DNA of 64,000 bases from Saussurea involucrata (taxonomy: Eukaryota; Streptophyta; Magnoliopsida; Asterales; Asteraceae): positions 93,580,295 through 93,644,294 of the forward strand of contig CM066327.1 of assembly GCA_033807775.1 (NCBI GenBank), given 5' to 3'. A program made the position numbers and the translations under genes. Of the stretch, positions 9,638 to 19,965 are shown piece after piece. The notes beneath the pieces are model-generated. The model was not told the DNA's origin, did no database searches, and was given only the letters and a program-made list of their open reading frames with translations. Each line of letters starts with the position of its first letter. Position 1 is the first letter of the stretch.

Positions 9638-10804
9638 TTGGATTTGATCTCTGAGACTGATGAACCAGAAGAACAACCTCTCTCACACAGAAACAGACCT
9701 TCCTCAGCTCCTCAAAAGCTGAGTGAAGAGGATCAAAAGAGAAGAGAAGAAATAATAAAGCGATTCGAGGATCAGCGAATCATTCTAAGGCGTGATCAAC
9801 TGCCTTCAGTTCCTCCTAAGTTCAGAATTTCAAAAGCTGAATACAAGGAACACCTCAGAGCTGAACGCCTCATCGCTGAAAGAAAGGAAGCTGAAGAGAA
9901 AGACAGAGAATACGCCATCAAGCTTACTCAAGAATCTGTCAAAGACCCCAAGCTGAAACGTGTTCCCATTCAAATCCAACGAAAGCTTTGGGAAGAAGCC
10001 CAGAAGATCGTGGAAAAGAAAACTGAAGTTTCTCAGACCACCCTGATCTGGTGTAAAGAGAAAATCCACTTCAGATATCGTCCAGCGAAGATCAACAAGG
10101 TATTCATCTCTGGAATAACATCTATTGGAGTACCTATTGTTGACATCAAACTTTTCAGAGAAGATGGCCAATCCGATGCCTTTCGCGCTGACACTGTAAA
10201 AAGGTATGGTCTCTCTGAATGGTTGGAGATGAGGTTAGCTATCCAATCGTCACAATCTAAGTACAAGGATCATTTCAAAAAGCTGATAAACAGACAGATC
10301 GATTTGATATCTTCTTGTGTGGACATTCCTCCTCTTCCTGATCTAAAGCTGAAAAGAAAAAGGGCCTCTCCAAAGAAGAAACGTCAAGATTCAAACTCAG
10401 GTCCTGTCATTCAAAATGAAACTGGAATTGGTTTCTCTCGTGCTGAAGTGCTTGGTCCTGACCCTGATCTATCTGCCCTTGACATTTCTTTGCCACCATG
10501 TGAACTTTTCGTCCCTGGTAAAGTCATTAGTAATCCTTATGGAATATTCTTTCTCGACTACGACGGACGTAAATGTTTTCAACGGATCGCTGAGCTTCCA
10601 ATCACTCCAATCGAACAGCTCAGAGATCTTATCTACTGGTGTGACTTCAGAAAAGACATTCAGGCACGACACCTAAAACCCTTGATTTTTGAAGAAGCGC
10701 TGAACAAAAGAAAACAAGGCGTAACGGTTCCTGACTGGTTGATCCCCACTGAAAAGACGACCCTTGATGAACTTCTCATTAAAGAAGAACCTTTTGAAAA
10801 CTGA
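9638..10804 (+). pseudogene. CopA additional ORF, part 4: conserved C-terminal domain
   Basis: A 388-codon segment; the nominal start is not an ATG, so this is the tail of a longer frame. Residues of about 20-110 are charged and helical. The C-terminal half contains a conserved patch, GIFFLDYDGRKCFQRIAEL, followed by a helix (PIEQLRDLIYW). It aligns with the CopB1 patch ending CQKYATSTLSKFRASL and the CopC patch GFFYIASDSPKFFRLNDL. A basic cluster (KLKRKRASPKKKRQ) near residue 240 again looks like a nuclear signal. It ends at TGA 10802-10804, 257 bp before the purine tract. No enzymatic motif is visible; function unknown. Confidence 0.65.
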
Positions 10805-11060
10805 TATAATCTCATTTTTCTCTATTGTATCAGTTATCCTACTGTACTTGTAAATTATTTCGCTTGTACATGTAATCTTTCTGTTCTTCATTTTAACCTG
10901 ATTCAAAGTTTTAAAGAAAGATTTCAGCGAACTTACCTTACTCCATCAGTACTGAAAAGATCCCAGAAAACAGTAAAAGGGACAAATATTTTATGAGTTC
11001 TTTTTATCCTTATGTTTTCATTAAATAGCAATTTTCTTTGTTGCTATGTCATAATCAAAT

Positions 11061-12039
11061 AGGGGGAGATTGTTGATCCAAACCCTCAGTGATTTGATAA
11101 TGACCCTCTCTTATATACTTAGTGAAAATTGTATGTAAACAATATGTATCAGAGTTTCACTATCGCTGATAAGTACTAAGATCTTCCAGTACCGCTGATA
11201 GGAACTCTCGCTCGTTAAGTTAAACATTCAGCGAAACTGTTCACCATAAATGCTCTGAGTCTGTTCAGTCATTATGATGATCGCTGATAAGTTAGTTGTT
11301 TACTTATGATCTCTGAAGACAAGTTTCACGTCAACAAAGGTTCTACGCTGAAGTCGAATATCAAGCTCAAGAACCAGCGACAAGTCTCCTAATGAACTGA
11401 TGCGGATCAGCGAAGACTCAGATTTGTCCACTCAACGTGAAGTATCAAGTACAAGACTTCAGCTATCGCTGAACTTTATCATCTGCTGAATAGTAAATGA
11501 TAATCGCTGAATAAACGAAAGATGATCATGAAGTCCTCCGTACAAAGTACTTTTGTCTTAACCACCCTTGCACGACTCCGTACGAAATGTTAGAAAAGAA
11601 CCTCCGACTGTCTGAAATCGTACAACCACTCTGATACTACACTGTTCATCCATACGGTTACTAAGGTTGTCAACAAAGGTCAATGACATGCAACCAACCA
11701 GTTGATGACACGTGTAAAGTATATACTGACTTGCATTAAATGCATGCAGTATATAAAGAGATGAACTCACTTCATTTTGAAGTAACTTGCTAACTCTGGA
11801 CAAGTTCAAATCTCTTATCTCAAGATAGGTTATTATTAGTAATTTCCTTATCTTTCTTAGTGCAAGAAACCTTAGTGTTCCAACTTGTTTAGATTTAGGT
11901 TTATCCTTAATCTTGTCTCCGCAACAAGCTGTAAATTGTTAATGATTTATCAATAAACAATTTAGAAAAGTAAAATCCGTGTGTTTGTATTCAAACCCCC
12001 CCCCCTTCTACAAACTTGTATAGGCCTTCGGGACCAACA
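11061..12039 (+). repeat. CopA polypurine tract and 3' LTR
   Basis: AGGGGGAGAT (11061-11070) is the plus-strand primer tract. The LTR begins TGTTGATCC at 11071 and I end it at CCAACA 12039 (969 bp). Its U3 part up to 11510 contains eight CGCTGA or TCAGCG words. TATATAAA at 11750-11757 is the likely core promoter. A ten-base C run occurs at 11996-12005. Confidence 0.8.
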
Positions 12040-12820
12040 GCGTGCATGTGTGATAGATTTTGGTGGAAGTTGGGATACTCACCTACCGTTAGTTGAGTGC
12101 TCCTACAACAATAGTTATCATACCAGCATTCAGTGTGCACCGTATGAAGCCTTATATGGACGCAAGTGTAGATCCCCACTTAGTTGGTTGGAAATTGGCG
12201 ACAGACAATTGTCTAGGACTGAAATCGTTCAAGAGACTACTGACAAGATCGCAATTATTAAGGACAGAATCAAGGCCGCAAGAGATCGTCAGAAGAGTTA
12301 CGCAGATAACCGCATGAAGCCATTAGAATTCCAAGTGGGAGACAAAGTGCTTCTAAAAGTATTGCCTTGGAAAGGATTAGTACGCTTCGGAAAAAGAGGC
12401 AAGTTGAGTCCGAGATATATTGGCCCGTTTGAAATAATTGAACGGATTGGTCCAGTAGCATATAAACTTAAATTCCCACAAGGGCTAAGTGTCATCCACA
12501 ATACGTTCCATGTATCAAACCTTAAGAAGTGCCTAACTGATGAACCAGTGGTTATACCCCTAGAAGACATTCAGATCAACGATCGGTTACACTTCATAGA
12601 AGAACCAATTGAAATCCTCGATCAAGAAGTCAAACGAACAAGACGTAGTAAGATCCCGATTTTAAAAGTTCGTTGGAATTCGAGGCACGGACCTGAGTAT
12701 ACATGGGAGCGAGAAGATCACATGAAAAGTAAGTACCCTCACCTATTTGCAAAGGATCAGACGAGAAATGGCAATCATCGAATTTCGGGACGAAATTCTT
12801 CTAACAAGGGGAGACTGTGA
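12040..12820 (+). pseudogene. pol: Ty3/gypsy chromovirus Pol, C-terminal end (integrase tail and chromodomain-like region)
   Basis: The last 260 codons of a gypsy Pol, cut off on its left by CopA. It reads through the end of the integrase core (RACVIDFGGSWD, EALYGRKCRSPL), the GPY/F-type region (RYIGPFEIIERIGPVAYKL) and a chromodomain-like tail (ILKVRWNSRHGPEYTWERED). This layout is that of plant chromoviruses such as the Tekay/Del group, in which integrase inserts the DNA copy and the chromodomain steers target choice. The frame closes with TGA at 12818-12820, two bases into the 3' LTR. Protease, RT and RNase H must lie to the left of CopA. Confidence 0.88.
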
Positions 12821-15342
12821 CACCCGTCAAACCAAAACACTCAGGTTAGCAACTGAATAGTATAATACTTGTTTTAACAAGTAGGAATAACTCATAATGA
12901 CTTAATATTGATGGCTAAGGGTTAGTTTCCTAAGAATTCCAACAGTACACTGAGAAAATCCTGTTACCGCACGGAACTGCTTAAGCTGTCTTATAAAATG
13001 CCGAATGGAACAGTTAACATTTAATTATAATTATATTAATAATAAGAGGAGTAAATATATAGTTTATATATACCCAAATGTAAATTTTAAAACTTTAAAT
13101 AATTAAACCAAAAATTAAGTAGATAAATGAGGTTTTAACTACTTTAAATCAATCTTTTATAAAAATTATATAAAATGTATAATGATACAATATTAATTAG
13201 CATTTAAAAAAAAAATTAAACAAACCAGAAAATATAGCCCAAATTTCGGCCCTAACACATGGCCCAACACCCCCCCTAATTAAAAGTCTCATTTTTTCAA
13301 GAAAACCCTTTCATTTTCTTACCCTCCTCTCTATCTCTACATTCAAACACTCACCATTTTCTCTCTTCCTCTCCCTTGGCCGAAAATCAGCCACAACACC
13401 ACCAAATCAATCCATTCTTTAAGGTTTTGAAGGTAAACATCAACACTAGAAGGGGTAAAACTCATCCCTCTTGTACTCTTCTTCATTTTCTTCCTTTTCT
13501 TGTAATTTCTCCATCTTTTTCTCAACTTATTTTCATTGCTCTTGAGTTTCTGGAAAAAGGACCCTAATGGACCCTTTTAATGGAAGGTTAATCACCAATG
13601 ACATGTTATATGTCGAACAAATGGTGACAATCCAAAATCCATACAACTAGAACTCAAGGAGATGATGTTTTAACTACATGCATGTAGGTTTTGTTACAAT
13701 CTGAGATGTGTGAGTTCATGCATGAGTTTTTTAAAGGAAAAAATAGATTTTCTTATCTAAGAACATTGTCAAAGTAGTGGTAAATGAGTGTTCAATCAAA
13801 GAACCAACCATATGAGTGAAAATATGGAGATAAAACACTCATTTTCCATGAATAAACAATTTTTAGTTGCTGGCAGATTAATTGCATGCATTTCATCCGA
13901 CCATATCTTGAAAAATACTTAACCAAATGATATGAATCTTTTTCTGGAACTTTTTTTATTGTGTTATGTTTCAAACCCAAGTGGTTTCATGTAAAAACTC
14001 GAAGATTTGACCCTTCATCTACTCATATCAAATTAAGTGTGCAAAGACAATCTGACAGAGAAAAATCTCTACTTTAATCAGTTATAAGTCTCTTAATATT
14101 CCACTAAAATTCTTGATTTTCCTTCTGAAAATTATGTTAATGAGTTATAACTCGAACAAAATTGGTTTCACTCAAAAATATTAAGATTTGAGGTCTCAAA
14201 CACTCAAACCAAGACTGGTGTGCAAGAAATCAGAATCTGGCAGAATGAAAGGTCTAACTTAAAATCGTCATATCTCCCTCAATATGTAACCAAAAATGAT
14301 GAGGATTGACTCTATTCTGGCAAAATACTTTTATGAGTTAGGGTTAAAACCTATTTTGAATCACTGAAAAATGTTGAGGATTGACCCTCCAAATGGATTG
14401 ACAAAAAGATGGTGCAGACTGTTTTGGTAACTGTGACACTTAAACTTAAGTGTAATGATTAAAATAGCTAACAAACTCTAAAAATGATGATAGTTATGTC
14501 AAAAGTTCCCTAAGACATTAAATTGATACATATAAAAAGTTGGACTAATAAACATTTCCGGAAGATATTTAAAAATGACCATAAGTGGACTTAATATTCT
14601 GCCACCAGAAAAGTAAAACTCTAATTCAAAAGAAAAAAGGATTTGTAGAGTTATTAAAAGATAAAAAGCTTATAAATTGTAGAAATTGTCAAAACCATAA
14701 ATAAAAACTATATATACATGTATATGAAGGTATAAATAATACCCTAACAAATAATAGATTTATAACAAACCGAACATTTTAAATCACAAGGTAAATGAGA
14801 AATACAATTACATGTGTAATTAATGAAAGTATTCGTCATGAAGAAAATATAAAATGTGGTAAAATGGATTAAATACTACTTATAACCTATAAATTTTATT
14901 ATGTAACAATAAAATCCTACAAACCCTTTTAAACCAATAGTTTACTTGAGATCAACAACGCAAAATAATACTTACACTTAATAACTAACACTAAGGCATT
15001 TTATAAGATATGATGGGCTAAGCAATGCTTTAGCCATAAGAGTTAGACCGAAACTGATACTGCGTTTCACTTCCTTAGGAAGGACCTAGAATCAAGAAAT
15101 TGGCAACCGTGCGGCAACACATGGAAATCCTTGCTGAACATCGTGAGTATTCACAGCCCCTTTTTACTCTTTCGTTACAATTTGGGGTGAAAAGCATGAT
15201 ATTGAATTTCAAATTGCTTGAATTATGCTATGAAATGTTGAATCTTAACTTTAAAATGTTTATGCACTAAGGTATGTATACTTTTTGATGTGCTTGAGTT
15301 TTAAATGAAAAAGTCCCCACTTGTTAGACACAATAGATTAAC
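12816..15342 (+). repeat. Gypsy 3' LTR, left part
   Basis: It follows the purine tract AAGGGGAGAC (12806-12815) and begins TGTGACACCC at 12816. It is non-coding throughout: AT-rich sequence with a poly-A stretch near 13206. It runs to 15342, where CopB1 is inserted at TTAAC. From 14721 its last 622 bp form part of the 900-bp tandem unit. Very long LTRs are usual for this chromovirus group; joined to its right part, this LTR is about 3.1 kb. Confidence 0.8.
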
Positions 15343-18300
15343 TGTTAGCTTCAATCTTCCTAATCATAGAAGTATTTAGAAGTAGTGAAAAATAGGCTAA
15401 GTGAAAAAAGCCTCTTACAGAGGCTCTGCCGACATTACCGAGAAATCAAGGTCAAGAAGCTACAGAAGCAGCAGAGGCTACCTACAGAAGCTCAGTCATA
15501 CGCACAAAGAAGACCAAAGACTCAGAATCCGGCGAAGACTGCTCCACAGAGGACCAGACCGCAGAACCTCTGTAACTCATTACAGAGCCTCTGTGGTCCT
15601 CACTGAGACTTGAGCTTCTGTATATGAAGGTATAAATAATACCCTAACAAATAATAGATTTATAACAAACCGAACATTTTAAATCACAAGGTAAATGAGA
15701 AATACAATTACATATGTAATTAATGAAAGTATTCGTCATGAAGAAAATATAAAATGTGGTAAAATGGATTAAATACTACTTATAACCTATAAATTTTATT
15801 ATGTAACAATAAAATCCTACAAACCCTTTTAAACCAATAGTTTACTTGAGATCAACAACGCAAAATAATACTTACACTTAATAACTAACACTAAGGCATT
15901 TTATAAGATATGATGGGCTAAGCAATGCTTTAGCCATAAGAGTTAGACCGAAACTGATACTGCGTTTCACTTCCTTAGGAAGGACCTAGAATCGAGAAAT
16001 TGGCAACCGTACTGCAGCACATGGAAATCCTTGCTGAACATCGTGAGTATTCACAGCCCCTTTTTACTCTTTCGTTACAATTTGGGGTGAAAAGCATGAT
16101 ATTGAATTTCAAATTGCTTGAATTATGCTATGAAATGTTGAATCTTAACTTTAAAATGTTTGTGCACTAAGGTATGTATACTTTTTGATGTGCTTGAGTT
16201 TTAAATGAAAAAGTCCCCACTTGTTAGACACTACTTATTAACTGTTAGCTTCAATCTTCCTAATCATAGAAGTATTTAGAAGTAGTGAAAAATAGGCTAA
16301 GTGATAAAAGCCTCTTACAAAGGCTCTGCCGACATTACCGAGAAATCAAGGTCAAGAAGCTACAGAAGCAGCAGAGGCTACCTACAGAAGCTCAGTCATA
16401 CGCACAAAGAAGACCAAAGACTCAGAATCCGGCGAAGACTGCTCCACAGAGGACCAGACCGCAGAACCTCTGTAACTCATTACAGAGCCTCTGTGGTCCT
16501 CACTGAGACTTGAGCTTCTGTATATGAAGGTATAAATAATACCCTAACAAATAATAGATTTATAACAAACCGAACATTTTAAATCACAAGGTAAATGAGA
16601 AATACAATTACATATGTAATTAATGAAAGTATTCGTCATGAAGAAAATATAAAATGTGGTAAAATGGATTAAATACTACTTATAACCTATAAATTTTATT
16701 ATGTAACAATAAAATCCTACAAACCCTTTTAAACCAATAGTTTACTTGAGATCAACAACGCAAAATAATACTTACACTTAATAACTAACACTAAGGCATT
16801 TTATAAGATATGATGGGCTAAGCAATGCTTTAGCCATAAGAGTTAGACCGAAACTGATACTGCGTTTCACTTCCTTAGGAAGGACCTAGAATCGAGAAAT
16901 TGGCAACCGTGCGGAAACACATGGAAATCCTTGCTGAACATCGTGAGTATTCACAGCCCCTTTTTACTCTTTCGTTACAATTTGGGGTGAAAAGCATGAT
17001 ATTGAATTTCAAATTGCTTGAATTATGCTATGAAATGTTGAATCTTAACTTTAAAATGTTTGTGCACTAAGGTATGTATACTTTTTGATGTGCTTGAGTT
17101 TTAAATGAAAAAGTCCCCACTTGTTAGACACTACTTATTAACTGTTAGCTTCAATCTTCCTAATCATAGAAGTATTTAGAAGTAGTGAAAAATAGGCTAA
17201 GTGATAAAAGCCTCTTACAGAGGCTCTGCCGACATTACCGAGAAATCAAGGTCAAGAAGCTACAGAAGCAGCAGAGGCTACCTACAGAAGCTCAGTCATA
17301 CGCACAAAGAAGACCAAAGACTCAGAATCCGGCGAAGACTGCTCCACAGAGGACCAGACCGCAGAACCTCTGTAACTCATTACAGAGCCTCTGTGGTCCT
17401 CACTGAGACTTGAGCTTCTGTATATGAAGGTATAAATAATACCCTAACAAATAATAGATTTATAACAAACCGAACATTTTAAATCACAAGGTAAATGAGA
17501 AATACAATTACATATGTAATTAATGAAAGTATTCGTCATGAAGAAAATATAAAATGTGGTAAAATGGATTAAATACTACTTATAACCTATAAATTTTATT
17601 ATGTAACAATAAAATCCTACAAACCCTTTTAAACCAATAGTTTACTTGAGATCAACAACGCAAAATAATACTTACACTTAATAACTAACACTAAGGCATT
17701 TTATAAGATATGATGGGCTAAGCAATGCTTTAGCCATAAGAGTTAGACCGAAACTGATACTGCGTTTCACTTCCTTAGGAAGGACCTAGAATCGAGAAAT
17801 TGGCAACCGTGCGGAAACACATGGAAATCCTTGCTGAACATCGTGAGTATTCACAGCCCCTTTTTACTCTTTCGTTACAATTTGGGGTGAAAAGCATGAT
17901 ATTGAATTTCAAATTGCTTGAATTATGCTATGAAATGTTGAATCTTAACTTTAAAATGTTTGTGCACTAAGGTATGTATACTTTTTGATGTGCTTGAGTT
18001 TTAAATGAAAAAGTCCCCACTTGTTAGACACTACTTATTAACTGTTAGCTTCAATCTTCCTAATCATAGAAGTATTTAGAAGTAGTGAAAAATAGGCTAA
18101 GTGAAAAAAGCCTCTTACAGAGGCTCTGCCGACATTACCGAGAAATCAAGGTCAAGAAGCTACAGAAGCAGCAGAGGCTACCTACAGAAGCTCAGTCATA
18201 CGCACAAAGAAGACCAAAGACTCAGAATCCGGCGAAGACTGCTCCATAGAGGACCAGACCGCAGAACCTCTGTAACTCATTACAGAGCCTCTGTGGTCCT

Positions 18301-19213
18301 CATTGAGACTTGAGCTTCTGTATATGAAGGTATAAATAATACCCTAACAAATAATAGATTTATAACAAACCGAACATTTTAAATCACAAGGTAAATGAGA
18401 AATACAATTACATATGTAATTAATGAAAGTATTCGTCATGAAGAAAATATAAAATGTAGTAAAATGGATTAAATACTACTTATAACCTATAAATTTTATT
18501 ATGTAACAATAAAATCCTACAAACCCTTTTAAACCAATAGTTTACTTGAGATCAACAACGCAAAATAATACTTACACTTAATAACTAACACTAAGGCATT
18601 TTATAAGATATGATGGGCTAAGCAATGCTTTAGCCATAAGAGTTAGACCGAAACTGATACTGCGTTTCACTTCCTTAGGAAGGACCTAGAATCGAGAAAT
18701 TGGCAACCGTGCGGCAACACATGGAAATCCTTGCTGAACATCGTGAGTATTCACAGCCCCTTTTTACTCTTTCGTTACAATTTGGGGTGAAAAGCATGAT
18801 ATTGAATTTCAAATTGCTTGAATTATGCTATGAAATGTTGAATCTTAACTTTAAAATGTTTGTGCACTAAGGTATGTATACTTTTTGATGTGCTTGAGTT
18901 TTAAATGAAAAAGTCCTCACTTGTTAGACACTACTTATTAACTGTTAGCTTCAATCTTCCTAATCATAGAAGTATTTAGAAGTAGTGAAAAATAGGCTAA
19001 GTGAAAAAAGCCTCTTACAGAGGCTCTGCCGACATTACCGAGAAATCAAGGTCAAGAAGCTACAGAAGCAGCAGAGGCTACCTACAGAAGCTCAGTCATA
19101 CGCACAAAGAAGACCAAAGACTCAGAATCCGGCGAAGACTGCTCCACAGAGGACCAGACCGCAGAACCTCTGTAACTCATTACAGAGCCTCTGTGGTCCT
19201 CACTGAGACTTGA
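14721..19213 (+). repeat. Five-copy tandem array of a 900-bp unit spanning the gypsy/CopB1 junction
   Basis: Unit starts at 14721, 15621, 16521, 17421 and 18321, an exact 900-bp period. Each unit is 622 bp of gypsy LTR plus the first 278 bp of the CopB1 LTR. The last unit runs on into the intact rest of the LTR at about 19213. At each internal junction the LTR sequence ACTTGA is followed by GCTTCTG, which is not its normal continuation (AGACATT), and then TATATGAAGG of the gypsy LTR. Copies differ by only a few bases. Short frames of 70-73 codons repeated in each unit are artefacts of the LTR sequence. Confidence 0.95.
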
Positions 19214-19794
19214 AGACATTTATAATATCTTGCTACTGTTACAGGACTCGTACATCAACTTGCATGGTAGCATGCCCTGTCCAACATCGACGTGTCAAAC
19301 TCTGATTGGACTCAGTAGGGCTTAGTACATATTAGACGTCTGCTGCATTAAATGCAATACAGCACGTCTGACTGTTCATGCCATCCTTGCAACTGTTCAC
19401 GACATCCTCTCAACTATTCATACGTACCTTTTGAATAGTAGCATATGCTTTATGGTCCCTTTAGAGTAGTATATAAGGAAGACTCATGTTGAGTTCTTCC
19501 TTACACACACAAAAACAATACACAACACTTCAATCGAACATCAAGAACACAAAAGCTTATTCACCTTAAGAGTCGTATCTGTTTTAAAGCTTTTTCTTAC
19601 TCACGGTTCATAAACCTGTTCTTGATATATATTCAGTAAACTTTGAGATATAATATTCTGTTCACTGTTTATTTATAGTTTGTTCTAAATCTATCAAACT
19701 TATCTGTTAGTTCTTTAAATACCCTTCCGCATCAAACCTTAAACCTGAACTAATAGATCTGATAATCTTGTTTAAAGCAAAACGGGAACCAACA
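18943..19794 (+). repeat. CopB1 5' LTR (the complete copy)
   Basis: Starts TGTTAGCTTC and ends CCAACA just before the primer site. TATATAAG at 19470-19477 is the likely core promoter; it lies outside the part copied in the array, so the other four array copies are promoterless LTR fragments. The first 270 bp hold many CAGAGG/CCTCTG words and a perfect small inverted repeat (CTCTGTAA / TTACAGAG). Confidence 0.9.
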
Positions 19795-19796
19795 AT

Positions 19797-19808
19797 TGGT
19801 ATCAGAGC
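19797..19808 (+). other. CopB1 primer binding site (initiator tRNA-Met type)
   Basis: TGGTATCAGAGC, two bases after the LTR end; complementary to the 3' end of initiator tRNA-Met as in most plant copia elements. Confidence 0.9.
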
Positions 19809-19965
19809 CTTCCTTGATTTTCAATATCAAGTGATCCACTTATCAAGATTCGTGATAGATATTATTGAGATTTAAAATTGTGTCTAGAAACTGCTTAAAC
19901 CCAGAAAATCTTCAAGTTCATCGAAGTAACTCTTTAGTCATACTTTCTTTCTAAAATCTTCAGAA

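Larger units (their letters stand above)
1..12039 (+). mobile_element. CopA: Ty1/copia (Sirevirus-like) element with large 3' coding region, 5' LTR outside window
   Basis: Order seen: leader, gag, pol (PR-INT-RT-RNaseH), 0.96-kb spacer, a broken additional coding region, a purine tract and one LTR. The window opens just upstream of the gag ATG, so the 5' LTR and primer site lie to the left. I put the right end at 12039, where the LTR closes with CCAACA as in the CopB family; the next five bases (GCGTG, 12040-12044) would be the target duplication, testable only with upstream sequence. It sits inside a gypsy integrase gene in the same orientation. The word CGCTGA or its complement occurs about 50 times from end to end. 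An alternative LTR end near 12012 (TACA) is possible but fits the gypsy frame less well. Confidence 0.9.

Noticed and set aside
6703..10804. Envelope-like (env) function for the additional ORF, as proposed for SIRE1-type elements
   Set aside because: No signal peptide or hydrophobic membrane segment in any of the four copies; basic nuclear-type clusters instead.
12996..14720. Possible host gene or exon in the AT-rich stretch
   Set aside because: No sustained frame; it lies inside the gypsy LTR between its start at 12816 and its continuation.
15385..19213. Repeated 70-73 codon open frames in each 900-bp unit
   Set aside because: They lie in LTR U3 sequence, recur only because the DNA is duplicated, and have no counterpart elsewhere; not genes.
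14721..19213. Regular repeats as a CRISPR-like array
   Set aside because: A 900-bp unit with no spacer variation, composed of two retrotransposon LTRs, in a plant genome.
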